A DNA stretch of 64,000 nucleotides from assembly GCF_019049325.1 (NCBI RefSeq), contig NZ_JAGMUO010000101.1, positions 63,403 through 127,402 of the forward strand, written 5' to 3'. The DNA comes from Streptomyces sp. AC512_CC834 (lineage in GTDB: Bacteria; Actinomycetota; Actinomycetes; Streptomycetales; Streptomycetaceae). Both the position numbers and the translations under genes were made by a program. Below the pieces are notes generated by a model that was not told the DNA's origin, did no database searches, and worked only from the letters and a program-made list of their open reading frames with translations. Positions 1 through 8,915 of the stretch are shown here, piece by piece (within the stretch, counting starts at the first letter, position 1; the number at the start of each line of letters is the position of its first letter).

Positions 1-217
1 CGAGCTGTGGGTCACGGAGATCAGGGCCGCCTCCTTCACGCTCACCTACGAGGTCAAGGACGGCGACGAGATCTACGTCCGCGCCTCCACGGTGATCGTG
101 CCGTTCGACTTCGAGGGGCAGCGGCCCCGGCGGCTCACCGCCGAGGAACGGGAGTTCCTCCAGGAGTACACGGACGCCAAGGACTCGGACGCCAAGGAGG
201 AGGCCGTCGCCGCATGA
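1..217 (+). CDS. acyl-CoA thioesterase (hotdog fold), C-terminal part
   Basis: Only the last 71 codons are in the window; the gene begins to the left. The visible frame starts at base 2 and ends at TGA 215-217. The segment reads as the last beta strands of a 4HBT hotdog thioesterase (ASFTLTYEV, then STVIVPFDF) followed by a charged helix rich in Glu and Lys (LTAEEREFLQEYTD). Such enzymes hydrolyse acyl-CoA thioesters in the cytoplasm; the catalytic residues lie in the missing part, so substrate and activity cannot be judged. Its stop overlaps the next start as ATGA, so the two genes are translationally coupled. In M. tuberculosis the comparable gene is Rv2475c (from memory). Confidence 0.72.
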   Translation, partial: ELWVTEIRAASFTLTYEVKDGDEIYVRASTVIVPFDFEGQRPRRLTAEEREFLQEYTDAKDSDAKEEAVAA

Positions 218-918
218 CGGTGCTCCATCTGGCCGACGAGGGGGAGGCCGCGGATCTCGCGGCCTTCCTCTCCCGCCTGCTCCACTACGACCGTTCGGCC
301 GCGGTGCGCCTCCAGGCGGCCGGCACGGCCCTCGCCGTCTTCGGACGGCCGCCCTCCTTCGAGGTGCTGGCCGTGCGCGCGGCACGGCTCGCCAAGCCGT
401 ACGAGAACGGGCTCGACGCCACGCTGGACGTCACCGTGTCCGCCGGGGAACTGCTGGAGACCGTGGACGAGCCGGCGGCCACCGCCGGCGTGCCGGCCGC
501 GGTCACCGGGCCGCCGTGGGCCGGGGTGCTGCCGCCGCGCGGCGGGTGGCGGGCCGAGCCGGGGCTGCCCGCGCCGGACGCCCTGCGGGCGCTGGTCTCC
601 GCCGCGGTCGCCGAGTTCCGTACCCGTACGGGGGAGCTGGCGCCCGAGGCCCGTACCCGCGCCGAACTGGACCGGGTCGGGCGGGAGATATGGTCCCGGA
701 CGGTCGGGGACACCGGGCTGCCGGTGCGGGCCGTGCACGCGGCCCAGTCGCTCGGGTTCCTGCGGCCGCCCGGAGCGGACGGCTCCCGCGAGGACGGCTC
801 CCGCGAGGACGGGCCGAAGCTGTTCTCCTCCGGCTCGTGGCTGCGGCTGCGCACGCCCTACGGGTCCGTCGCCCTGCGGCGGGCGGGCACCGGAGCCCTG
901 GGCATCAGCGTCCGCTGA
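214..918 (+). CDS. conserved actinobacterial protein of unknown function
   Basis: A 234-residue soluble protein that I cannot assign to a named family. The start is ATG 214, overlapping the thioesterase stop (ATGA), which indicates coupling and a shared transcript. The N-terminal part is alpha/beta-like (about 1-80), followed by a Pro/Gly-rich linker (about 85-125), a charged helical section (130-175), and a C-terminal basic strand region. A short duplicated stretch (DGSREDGSRED, about 188-198) comes from a 15-bp direct repeat. There are no transmembrane segments, signal peptide or catalytic motif. It is convergent with the ABC transporter gene, with 46 bp between stops. Confidence 0.7.
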   Translation: MTVLHLADEGEAADLAAFLSRLLHYDRSAAVRLQAAGTALAVFGRPPSFEVLAVRAARLAKPYENGLDATLDVTVSAGELLETVDEPAATAGVPAAVTGPPWAGVLPPRGGWRAEPGLPAPDALRALVSAAVAEFRTRTGELAPEARTRAELDRVGREIWSRTVGDTGLPVRAVHAAQSLGFLRPPGADGSREDGSREDGPKLFSSGSWLRLRTPYGSVALRRAGTGALGISVR

Positions 919-941
919 GCCCCGGCGTGCCCGCCACTCCC

Positions 942-968
942 TGCGCTCAGTGCGCTCAGTGCGCTCAG
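942..968. repeat. 9-bp triplicate repeat over the ATPase stop
   Basis: Three perfect tandem copies of TGCGCTCAG. The last copy contains the stop codon of the minus-strand ABC ATPase, so the C-terminal residues and the end of that gene lie in a repeat that could expand or contract. Confidence 0.8.
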
Positions 969-1924
969 TCGTGGGTGTCGCTGTCGTCCGGGCGTACGGC
1001 GATGTGGTCGCTCTCCAGTTCCAGGGCGACGCGGTCGCGCATACCGAGGGCCGCGGTGTAGTCGGCGGGCAACTGGAGCCGTCCGGCGCGGTCGAGCATG
1101 GCGTACTCGCGGGCGACCACCGTCTCGTGGCCGGTCTCGGCGTCCACCTCGCTGCGGCGCAGCACCTCCGTGGAGGTGCGGCCGTCGCGGATGGCGACCG
1201 TGCGGCGGACCTCGCCGGCCACCGCCTGGTCGTGGGTGACGATGACGATGGTGGTGCCCAGGCGCTCGTTCGCGGTGCGGAAGGCGGCGAAGATCTGTTC
1301 CGCGGTGTGGGAGTCCAGCTCGCCCGTCGGCTCGTCGGCCAGCAGGACCGACGGGGCTCCGGCGAGGGCCACGGCGATGGCGACCCGCTGCTGCTGCCCG
1401 CCGGAAAGCTGCTGCGGGCGACGGTCGCGGCAGTCGGCGAGGTCCATCAGCTCCAGGAGCTCCAGCGCGCGTTCGGTGCGCGCCGCCCGGCGTCCGCCGG
1501 TGCCGGCCAACTGCATGGGCAGGGCCACGTTCTGCGCGGCCGTCAGGTAGGGCATGAGGTTCCGGGACGTCTGCTGCCACACGAAGCCGACCACCGTGCG
1601 GCGGTAGGCCAGGCGGTCCTTCGCCGTCATCGCGAGCAGATCGCGCCCCGCGACCCGGGCCGCCCCCGCGGTCGGCGTGTCCAGGCCGGCCAGGATGTTC
1701 ATCAGCGTGGACTTGCCGCTGCCCGAGGCGCCGACCAGCGCCATCAGCTCACCCTCACGGACCAGCAGGTCGAGTCCCTGCAGGGCCTGCACCTCCACCC
1801 CGTCCGCGCTGAAGATCCGGACCAGGCGGTCGCAGGTGATCAGGGCGTCGTGGCCGTAGGCGGGCCGTTCCCGGGACGCGGTGGCGCGGTCGGCCAGGTC
1901 GGCGAGGGTGGGGTTGGTCGTCAT
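965..1924 (-). CDS. ABC transporter ATP-binding protein (LolD/MacB type)
   Basis: ATP-hydrolysing subunit (319 aa) of an FtsX-type exporter, cytoplasmic and membrane associated. Walker A GASGSGKS at about 65-72, Q-loop Gln in FVWQQTS about 117, signature LSGGQ 173-177, Walker B VLLADEP about 193-199, and switch His in VTHD about 231 are all present. About 85 residues follow the switch His, longer than the usual 230-residue subunit. I place the start at ATG 1924, preceded by GGAGGAG at good distance; an in-frame ATG at 1939 is possible but has no better site. It is last in an operon behind two large permeases, with a repeat-filled gap of about 200 bp before it. The exported substrate is unknown; lipoprotein, lipid or peptide export is typical of the family. 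Confidence 0.9.
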   Translation of the reverse strand: MTTNPTLADLADRATASRERPAYGHDALITCDRLVRIFSADGVEVQALQGLDLLVREGELMALVGASGSGKSTLMNILAGLDTPTAGAARVAGRDLLAMTAKDRLAYRRTVVGFVWQQTSRNLMPYLTAAQNVALPMQLAGTGGRRAARTERALELLELMDLADCRDRRPQQLSGGQQQRVAIAVALAGAPSVLLADEPTGELDSHTAEQIFAAFRTANERLGTTIVIVTHDQAVAGEVRRTVAIRDGRTSTEVLRRSEVDAETGHETVVAREYAMLDRAGRLQLPADYTAALGMRDRVALELESDHIAVRPDDSDTHD

Positions 1925-2129
1925 CGGGGTCTCCTCCATGTCGCCGTCTGCGGTCTGTCTCCGCCTGCGGTTCCCGCCGTGTCTCCGCCGCCGGTCGCCT
2001 CCGTGTCTCCGCCTGCGGTTTCCGCGGTGTCTCCGCCGCCGGTTTCCTCCATGTCGCCGCCTGCGGTTCCCGCCCTGTCCCGTCCGCCGGAGTGGCTTCG
2101 CGCGGCCGGGTTCCGTCGTCGTCGTTCAT
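1755..2129 (-). other. out-of-frame repeat ORF between permease and ATPase
   Basis: An ATG at 2127-2129 overlaps the permease stop as ATGA, exactly as a coupled gene would. The frame stays open for 124 codons, through the 24-bp repeats (8-residue units of type RRKPQAET / RRRPAAET) and then out of frame into the ATPase. The first 60 or so codons give a charged, repetitive peptide; the rest is a shadow of the ATPase. It is either a short coupled leader or the frameshifted N-terminal tail of the ATPase. I do not claim it as an independent gene. Confidence 0.35.
1940..2091. repeat. 24-bp tandem repeat, about six copies
   Basis: Units start at 1957, 1981, 2005, 2029, 2053 and 2077 (the last diverging), with a partial unit at 1940-1956. 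Each begins GTCTCCGCC or GTCGCCGCC and carries CTGCGGTT or GCCGGT. The period is eight codons, so copy-number change keeps frame; the short first unit does not. Confidence 0.85.
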
Positions 2130-4870
2130 CGCGCGTCGCCCGCCCGGAGTTCCGTCACCGCCCCGCGTCTGCCCGACCACCACGCCTGGAGCGCCGCCAC
2201 TCCCACCGTGAGCACCAGCACCGCCGCCGCCGGGACGGCCAGCGACCACGGGTCGGTGTGCAGTTCGGCGCGTCCCACCGGGGACGCCGTCGACAGGGCG
2301 AGGGTCGTCAGGTCGATGCCGGGGGAGAGGAGCCGGACGGTCGCCCAGCCGGTCAGGATGCCGCCCAGCGCCGCGGGCAGGGCCTGGGGGAGGGACTCCA
2401 GGACGAGCAGGCGGCGGCCCTGGGCGCGGGTGAGGCCCATGGTGCGCAGCCGGGCCAGGAGTGCGGCGCGTTCGGGCGCGGTGCTCGCGAGGGACAGCAG
2501 CAGGGCCAGGGCGGCGTAGCCGGCGGCGGCGGCCACGGCGGCCGTGTAGATGTGCTCGGCGCCGGACTGCAGCGGCGAGTCCACGTACTCGGCGCGCTCC
2601 GCGGACCGCAACTGGACGGTGCCCGCGCCGTCCGCGGCCCGGCGCAGCGCGCCCGCGTTCAGGTCGTCGCCGGTCAGCAGCAGCACGTTCGGCCGCGCGA
2701 CCTCGGCGGTCAGCCCGGCCCGGTCCACGACGAGGAAGTCGTCCCCGGGCACGGCCGGGGTGTGGTCGCGGACCAGCACGATCCGCACGGTGGCGATGCT
2801 GCCGTCGGCCAGGCGCAGCGGGAACGCCCCGCTGCCGAACCGTTCGGCGGCCGCGGGGGAGGCCAGCGCCGGCAGTACGGCGTCCTCGGAGCCGCCCTCG
2901 GCGCCGTCCGGCCGTGTCAGCTCCCCCGCGGGGAACGCACCGAGGCCCGTCCGCCGCGCCAGCTCCGCGTAGGCACCGGGGTCCACGCCCGCCAGGGGCA
3001 GCGACTGGCGGCCGTCCAGCGTCTTGGCGTCCAGCGTCTTGGCCTCGTAGTCGATGCCGACCTCGGTCACCTCCCGCACCCCGGACGCCTTGCCGAGCCG
3101 GTCGGGCAGGCCGGAGGGCAGCGCGTCGGTCGCCTCCACCCGGGCGTCGGCGCCGACGGTGAGCAGCGCCGCCCGGTCGCGGGCGTCGGCCACGCCGCTC
3201 AGGACCGAGCCGCCGAACGCCGCCACGGTGAACGCGGTCAGCAGCGCGAGCAGGGGCAGCACGGCGGAGGCGGAGGTACGGCCGGCCCGGGCCAGCGCGA
3301 GATGGCCGACGGCGCCGCGCAGCCGCCGGGCCGGCCGGGCCAGCCCGCGCAGCGGCAGCGGATACAGGCGCACCAGCACCAGCGCGGCGATCACCCCGAC
3401 CAGTACCGGCGCCACCGCCACCAGATCGCCGGCGCCCTCCGTCGCCCCGCGCCGGCGCAGCAGATCCACCGCGCCGACGGCCAGGACCACGACCGTCAGT
3501 TCGGCGACCGTACGGCGCCGGGAGGCACGCGCCGACGCCACGTCGCGCCGGCCGTCGTGGATCCGTACGAAGCGGTGCGCGGCGGCGGCCCGCAGCGGCA
3601 GCGCGAGGCAGGCGACGGCGGTGACCGCGGCGGCCGCCCAGAGCGCGGGGAGCAGTCGGGCGCCGGGCAGCGCGAGCAGCGCCACGCCTAGCCCGAGCGC
3701 GCCCGCGGGCACGGCCAAGACCGCCGTCTCGGCCAGCAGTCTCCCCGCCAGGCCCCGCACGGAGGCGCCGCGGGCCCGCAGCAGGGCCAGTTCGGCGCGG
3801 CGCCGGTCGGTGGCCAGGCCGCCCGCCATCAGCAGGACGACGGCGGCGACCGTGCCCGCGCCCGACGCGGCGACGACGACCAGCGGACCGACGTCGCCGC
3901 GGAGTTGCCCGTACGCGGTGAAGACGTCGTCGAGACCGGTCGTGACCTCCGTCAGGGGGCCGATCGTCGAGTGCAGCCGCTCCAGGCCGGGACCGGACTC
4001 CAGGGAGGCCACGGCGGAGGCGAGTGCGTCGAGGTCGCGGCCGTGCACCGAGTCCGGGTCGGGGGCCAGGTGCCAGTAGCGGCCCACGGGGGCCGTGCCG
4101 AGCAGCGCGGGGCCCGCCTCGGGGGCGAGCAGCAGGCCGCCGACCCAGTAGGTGGGGCTGGGGGTGCCGGGCGGTGCCGGCTGGTGCCGCAGGGAGGGGG
4201 TGCGCAGCACGGAGTCGACGGACCAGTAGGCGCTGTCGGGCCGCTCGGGCTTGACGATGCCGGTGACGTGGACGGTGAGGTCGCGCTGGGCCGGCACGTG
4301 GACGACCGAGCCCACCTCGATGTGCAGCTTGCGGGCCGTCTCCTCGGTCACCGCGGCCTCCACCTCGGCGGTGGAGACGCTCGCCCGCCCGCCGGCGACC
4401 TCGGGCAGCCGGCCGGAACGCAGCCGGATGTGGTCGGTGAGACCCTGCTGGGCCGCGAGGACCATCTCCGCGGGCACTCCGTCGGGCCGGGGCAGCCACT
4501 TCTCCGGCGAGGGCAGGCTTTCGTTCACGCGGACGCCGTACGACGACTGCTTCTCGTCGATGACGAGGGGGCGTTCGACGATGCCGAGAACGGACCGGTA
4601 GCCGCGTGCGAGGCTCTTGGGCCGGACGCTGTCCTCGGCGTCCGCCACGCTTCCCCCGAGGGCCGGAGCGGCGTCCACCAGCACGCTGCCCTCGTCGGCC
4701 GCGGCCCGGTCGACGGACTGGCGCAGACCGGCGTCCGTGTACCGGTCCAGCGCCCGGGGGAACGCGGCGGCCAGGCACGCGGTCAGCGCCACCAGTACCG
4801 TCAGCGCGAGGGCTGCGCCGGGGGCGGCGCGCAGCCGGGTGCGTACCCAGGGGGCGGTCACGGGGTTCAC
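2126..4870 (-). CDS. FtsX-family ABC transporter permease
   Basis: A 914-residue integral membrane protein, second gene of the exporter operon. One N-terminal helix (about 15-38) is followed by a large extracytoplasmic domain (about 40-320), a first FtsX helix group (about 330-420), further helices, a second extracytoplasmic domain (about 560-780), and C-terminal helices (about 790-905). This duplicated FtsX layout is usual for large actinobacterial permeases of MacB/LolE type, which work mechanically on extracytoplasmic substrates. Start is GTG 4870, with GGAGGT upstream; it overlaps the previous stop as GTGA. The stop in turn overlaps an ATG (ATGA at 2126-2129) that opens the repeat ORF ahead of the ATPase. 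Confidence 0.88.
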   Translation of the reverse strand: MNPVTAPWVRTRLRAAPGAALALTVLVALTACLAAAFPRALDRYTDAGLRQSVDRAAADEGSVLVDAAPALGGSVADAEDSVRPKSLARGYRSVLGIVERPLVIDEKQSSYGVRVNESLPSPEKWLPRPDGVPAEMVLAAQQGLTDHIRLRSGRLPEVAGGRASVSTAEVEAAVTEETARKLHIEVGSVVHVPAQRDLTVHVTGIVKPERPDSAYWSVDSVLRTPSLRHQPAPPGTPSPTYWVGGLLLAPEAGPALLGTAPVGRYWHLAPDPDSVHGRDLDALASAVASLESGPGLERLHSTIGPLTEVTTGLDDVFTAYGQLRGDVGPLVVVAASGAGTVAAVVLLMAGGLATDRRRAELALLRARGASVRGLAGRLLAETAVLAVPAGALGLGVALLALPGARLLPALWAAAAVTAVACLALPLRAAAAHRFVRIHDGRRDVASARASRRRTVAELTVVVLAVGAVDLLRRRGATEGAGDLVAVAPVLVGVIAALVLVRLYPLPLRGLARPARRLRGAVGHLALARAGRTSASAVLPLLALLTAFTVAAFGGSVLSGVADARDRAALLTVGADARVEATDALPSGLPDRLGKASGVREVTEVGIDYEAKTLDAKTLDGRQSLPLAGVDPGAYAELARRTGLGAFPAGELTRPDGAEGGSEDAVLPALASPAAAERFGSGAFPLRLADGSIATVRIVLVRDHTPAVPGDDFLVVDRAGLTAEVARPNVLLLTGDDLNAGALRRAADGAGTVQLRSAERAEYVDSPLQSGAEHIYTAAVAAAAGYAALALLLSLASTAPERAALLARLRTMGLTRAQGRRLLVLESLPQALPAALGGILTGWATVRLLSPGIDLTTLALSTASPVGRAELHTDPWSLAVPAAAVLVLTVGVAALQAWWSGRRGAVTELRAGDAR

Positions 4871-7800
4871 CGTCCGGCACCTCCGTGCTCCTTGAGGGTC
4901 ACCGTCGTGTCCGTGCGGCGCAGTGCCAGCGCCGCCGTGACCAGCAGCGGGACGACGGCCATGCCGGTCACCAGCAGCGCGATCCGGTCGCCCGGCAGGG
5001 TCACGTGCACGTCCGGCACGGGCCGGGTGGCCTGCGGGGTCAGCACGGTCAGCGGGATCACCGCCCGGGTCAGCACCACGCCAAGGGCCGCGCCGGTCGC
5101 CAGCGCCAGGGCGGTCAGCACCCCCTGTTCGACGGCGACCGTGCGGGCCAGCCGGCGGCGCGAGGCGCCCAGGGCGCGCAGTACGGAGAACTCGGTGCCC
5201 CGCTCGCGCAGCGACCCGGCCGCGCTCACCGCGAAGCCGACCGCCGCCAGCGCCGCCGCCACCAGGGTCGCCGCGGCGAACGCCGCCCCGGGACCGGCGC
5301 CGAACGGGTCGTCACGCAGCCGCTCGGCGACCTCGTCGCGCACCAGGACCTGGGCCGGTGCCGTGTCCGGGAACGCCCGCAGGCCCTTCGCCGCCTCGCC
5401 GGTCTTCCCCGGCCCGGCCCGCAGCCACCACTCGGTGGGCGTGAGGGCGGTGCCGTACTTGTCCTGCAGCACCCGGTTCACCGCCCGCAGATCCACCAGC
5501 AGCGCCCCGCCGAACCGCGCCGGGGCGGTCTCGGGCGCGGTGCCCGGCAGCTCGCGCACCGAGCGCACGATCCGTACCGGCACGTCGTGGCCGCCGATCA
5601 GCACCGTGACGCGCTGCCCGGTGCGGGCGCCCGCGGAGTCGAGGAAACGGTCGTCGGCGACGGCGGTCACCTCGGCCGGCTTCGGCTGCGCGACCCGCAG
5701 CCGCACGGTCAGTGTGGTGATCTGTGGGTTGAACGAGATGCCCGTGTAGTACTCGACGGCGAGCGGACCGGAATCCGGCACGCGCGGCGTGGACGGGGCA
5801 CCGCCCGTGCCCGGTGTGACCGACGCCGGTGACAGTTCCGACCCGGCCGTCCAGGCGTCGGGCAGCGGCACCGGCCGTACGGTCCCGTCGGCGGCCTCGG
5901 CCGTCACCCGCCGTACGGTCAGGCGGTGTTCCTCGCCCTCGCCCGTGGGCTGGACCACCGTGAACTCGACGCCGGTCAGGGTGAACGGTCCGCCGGAGAC
6001 GTCCATGGCGAGGGTGTGCTCCCGGCCGTCGGCGGCCAGCGAACCGGCCTCCAGGCGGTACGGGGTCCCCCAGCGGTCCTCGACGGTGACCGTCACGTCC
6101 GCCGACCGGGAGTCGGCGGAGGACGGGCCGGAGGTCGGATCGGAGGCCGCGTCAGAGGTGGAGTCGGAGGTGGAGTCGGCGTCCGGGACGGTCAGGGTCG
6201 CCGTCAGCGCGAGGCGGGCCGTGTCCGCCGGGATCTTCGCGCCCTTCGCCGGCCGCTCGGGCGCCATCTCGGCCAGCAGCCCGCGGGGCGACTCGTCGGC
6301 CAGGTCCGGCCGCAGCAGCATCATGTCCGCCGCGTGCGAGGTGTCCAGCGCGAGCACGGTCGCCGTCCGGTCGCCGGACAGCGAGACCTCGGACCGGGCC
6401 GCGGGAGCGACCTCCGCCACGCCGGTGACGTCCGCGATCCGGTCGGTGCGGTCCGGGTCGGCCGTGCCGGAGGCCTGTACGCGTATCGGCGCTCCCGTGC
6501 GGAAGTCGGCCTGGTCGTCCTGCGAACGGGACCACGAGGCGCCCTGCCCGATCGCCATCGTGCCGAGCGCCACGGCGAGCACCAGCAGCAGCACGGGACC
6601 CGCCCCGCGCATCGGACGCCGGCTCAGTTGCCAGCCGGCCAGCGCCGCGGCCAGCCCACGCCCGCTCGCCGCCCTGCGCTCCGCGAGCCGCGCCACCAGC
6701 GGCAGCAGCCGCAGCGCCAGCACCGTCCCGGCCAGCAGCGCCAGCGTGGGCGTCACCACGAACAGCGGATCGATTCCCAGGGTGCCCGCGTCCCGGGCCT
6801 CGCCCGTGCCGTCGGCGGAGGTCTGCTGGTCGAGCTGCCAGTAGGCGATGCCGGCGAGCACCAGCAGGCCCACGTCGGCGCCGGCGCGCAGCCAGCCCGG
6901 CAGCGCCCGGGACCGGCTGCGGGCCTCCGGCGCGAGGGTCAGCGCCGGGAGCGTCACGGCGAGGGTGCACCCGAGGGCCGCGACCGCCGCCACCAGCCAC
7001 ACCGTGCCGCTTCCGAGGGCCGTCGGCTCCCAGCCGAGCCCGATCCGGGACAGCGCCCCCTGCCCGGCCAGCAGCCGGATCAGCGGTCCGGAGAGCAGCG
7101 GCGCGCAGATCAGCGCGGGCACCGCCAGCAGCAGCGCCTCCAGCGCGGACCCCGCCGCGAGCCGGGCCCGGGAGGCGCCGCGGGCCCGCAGCAGCCGCAG
7201 CTCACCCGCGCGCTCCACGCTCAGCAGCCGCGCCACAAGCAGCAGCGCGCCGCCCGCGAGCAGGACGAGCTGGAGCGCGATGACGAGGAGAGTGGAACGG
7301 GAGACGACCAGCGAGCGGTCGAGACGGTCGAGGATCGTGGGCAGTTCCGTCGTCGCCGCGGTGGTGCCGCTGAGTACCGGCTGCTTGCGCAGCCACGCCA
7401 TGCCGTCGCGCGCCGCCGCCCGCAGGGCGTCCGTCCGCCCGGTCGTCAGCGACGAGTAGTCGGCCGTGACCAGCCACCCGGAGGAGCCCGCGCTGACCCG
7501 GCCGCCGCTCAGCGCGCCGGGCGGGGCGAGCAGCGGCCCGTACGTCGTGAAGCCGCCCTCCTTGACGCCGCGCCCGGCCAGGTCGTCGAGGCCCCAGTAC
7601 GGTGACCCGGTGTCGACCGGCCGGTACAGGCCGCTCACCACGACGGGGACGGCCGGGCCGTCGAGCCGGTCGGTGAGGGTGAGCCGGTCGCCCGGACGGA
7701 CGCCGATACGCTCGGCGGCGGCCACGGGCACCGCCACCTCGACGGTCCCACCGCCGTCGCCGTCCCCGCTCCCGTTCCCGTTCCCGTTCCCGGGCATCCG

Positions 7801-8226
7801 GCCCTCGTCGATCCGGACCTGCGTCGGGTCGAGCGCCGCGAAGAACGTCAGATCGGGGTTGTCGGACCGCTCGGTCGGGGGCCGCAGGGAGTCGGGCAGC
7901 GCGTACGGGCCCGAGCGCACCAGGGTCCGTACCGTGCGCGGCAGCCCGTCGAAGGTCCTCGCGGCGCCCTCGCGCACGGTGGCGTCGGCGGCCGCCCGCT
8001 GCTTCGCCGGTACGTCCGCCTTCACCATCAGCGCGGCGTCGGCCCCGGTGCGCGAGTCGGCGAGGGCGTGCCGCAGGGCCGCGTCGCCGACGGCACCCGA
8101 GTAGGCGGTCAGGGTGGCCAGCACCGTCGTCGTCAGCAGTACGGTGAGCAGGGCGGCGGCGAGCAGCAGGCGGTGCGCCCGCGCACGCAGCAGCACGAAC
8201 CCCACGAGCCCCCCGTACCCCGCCAC
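4867..8226 (-). CDS. FtsX-family ABC transporter permease
   Basis: A 1119-residue membrane protein, first gene of the exporter operon and likely partner of the next permease. It has an N-terminal helix at about 10-35, a large extracytoplasmic domain (about 40-300), a helix cluster (about 310-560), a second extracytoplasmic domain (about 570-960) containing a Ser/Thr/Asp-rich insert (about 670-700), and C-terminal helices (about 975-1105). The start chosen is GTG 8226 with a weak G-rich site; a GTG at 8208 is a fair alternative. The upstream 185 bp carry three TGACCGGA copies. The next permease begins at the overlapping GTGA, so subunits are made in coupled amounts. Confidence 0.86.
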   Translation of the reverse strand: MAGYGGLVGFVLLRARAHRLLLAAALLTVLLTTTVLATLTAYSGAVGDAALRHALADSRTGADAALMVKADVPAKQRAAADATVREGAARTFDGLPRTVRTLVRSGPYALPDSLRPPTERSDNPDLTFFAALDPTQVRIDEGRMPGNGNGNGSGDGDGGGTVEVAVPVAAAERIGVRPGDRLTLTDRLDGPAVPVVVSGLYRPVDTGSPYWGLDDLAGRGVKEGGFTTYGPLLAPPGALSGGRVSAGSSGWLVTADYSSLTTGRTDALRAAARDGMAWLRKQPVLSGTTAATTELPTILDRLDRSLVVSRSTLLVIALQLVLLAGGALLLVARLLSVERAGELRLLRARGASRARLAAGSALEALLLAVPALICAPLLSGPLIRLLAGQGALSRIGLGWEPTALGSGTVWLVAAVAALGCTLAVTLPALTLAPEARSRSRALPGWLRAGADVGLLVLAGIAYWQLDQQTSADGTGEARDAGTLGIDPLFVVTPTLALLAGTVLALRLLPLVARLAERRAASGRGLAAALAGWQLSRRPMRGAGPVLLLVLAVALGTMAIGQGASWSRSQDDQADFRTGAPIRVQASGTADPDRTDRIADVTGVAEVAPAARSEVSLSGDRTATVLALDTSHAADMMLLRPDLADESPRGLLAEMAPERPAKGAKIPADTARLALTATLTVPDADSTSDSTSDAASDPTSGPSSADSRSADVTVTVEDRWGTPYRLEAGSLAADGREHTLAMDVSGGPFTLTGVEFTVVQPTGEGEEHRLTVRRVTAEAADGTVRPVPLPDAWTAGSELSPASVTPGTGGAPSTPRVPDSGPLAVEYYTGISFNPQITTLTVRLRVAQPKPAEVTAVADDRFLDSAGARTGQRVTVLIGGHDVPVRIVRSVRELPGTAPETAPARFGGALLVDLRAVNRVLQDKYGTALTPTEWWLRAGPGKTGEAAKGLRAFPDTAPAQVLVRDEVAERLRDDPFGAGPGAAFAAATLVAAALAAVGFAVSAAGSLRERGTEFSVLRALGASRRRLARTVAVEQGVLTALALATGAALGVVLTRAVIPLTVLTPQATRPVPDVHVTLPGDRIALLVTGMAVVPLLVTAALALRRTDTTVTLKEHGGAGR

Positions 8227-8315
8227 CCGGCCCCCGTCCCTGCCCCTGTTGTCCAGACCTCTCCCGGATGTTGTCAGAGGAGGAGGTACGGAAGTAAGCG
8301 CCTGGGACTTGGACT

Positions 8316-8355
8316 TGACCGGATCGTGACCGGATTCCGGCGTCGGATGACCGGA
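8316..8355. promoter_or_regulatory. TGACCGGA direct repeats upstream of ABC operon
   Basis: TGACCGGAT occurs at 8316-8324 and 8327-8335, eleven bases apart (one helix turn), and TGACCGGAA at 8348-8356. They lie about 90-130 bp upstream of the first permease start, in the spacer between it and the haemoglobin gene. The one-turn spacing suggests a regulator binding site, but the factor is unknown. Confidence 0.35.
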
Positions 8356-8411
8356 ATGCGCCCGTCACCGGGTCCGTCACAGAGGCCGGGGGAGCGGGAG
8401 CGTCGCGGAGG

Positions 8412-8825
8412 TCAGTCCGGGGTGTTGATCATCGAGGCCGCCGCGTACGTCAGGTACTTCCACAGCGTCTGCTCGTGCTCCTCGGACAGGCCCAGCTCGT
8501 CGAGCGCGACCCGCATGTGCTTCAGCCAGGCGTCGTGCGCGGCCCGGTCGACGGCGAAGGGGGCGTGCCGCATCCGCAGCCGCGGGTGGCCGCGGTTGTC
8601 GCTGTACGTCGTCGGGCCGCCCCAGTACTGCATCAGGAACAGCGTGAAACGCTCCTCGGCCGGACCGAGGTCGTCCTCGGGGTACATCGGCCGCAGAATC
8701 GGATCCTCGGCGACACCCTGGTAAAAACGGTGGACGAGCCGGCGGAAGGTCTCCTCCCCGCCGACCTGCTCGTAGAAGGTCTGCTCCTGAAGCGTGCCGC
8801 GCCGAATCTCGTTCACGCCCTCCAT
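8412..8825 (-). CDS. group II truncated haemoglobin (trHbO)
   Basis: A 137-residue cytoplasmic haem protein of the TrHbO family, which binds O2 and handles reactive oxygen and nitrogen species. Expected residues are visible: Tyr35 (B10), Tyr48 (CD1) in MYPEDDL, the proximal His87 in RMRHAPF, and Trp100 (G8). The family signature QYWGGPTTYS and RGHPRLRMRH are intact, so it should bind haem. Start is ATG 8825; no strong ribosome site precedes it, and GTG 8816 is an alternative. It is divergent from the methyltransferase gene with 90 bp between starts. M. tuberculosis glbO (Rv2470) is the counterpart, in the same relative gene order. Confidence 0.93.
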   Translation of the reverse strand: MEGVNEIRRGTLQEQTFYEQVGGEETFRRLVHRFYQGVAEDPILRPMYPEDDLGPAEERFTLFLMQYWGGPTTYSDNRGHPRLRMRHAPFAVDRAAHDAWLKHMRVALDELGLSEEHEQTLWKYLTYAAASMINTPD

Positions 8826-8915
8826 GGTCTCAGACACGGGGACATAGGACTCAAGACCTAGGACCGCCGAAACCGCACCCCTCCCCGGAACCGGCCGGGC
8901 CCGTACTCTGGAGGC

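Noticed and set aside
950..3691. 913-codon plus-strand ORF opposite the ABC exporter
   Set aside because: Antisense to a well-supported ATPase and permease; composition and lack of a start site mark it as an artefact.
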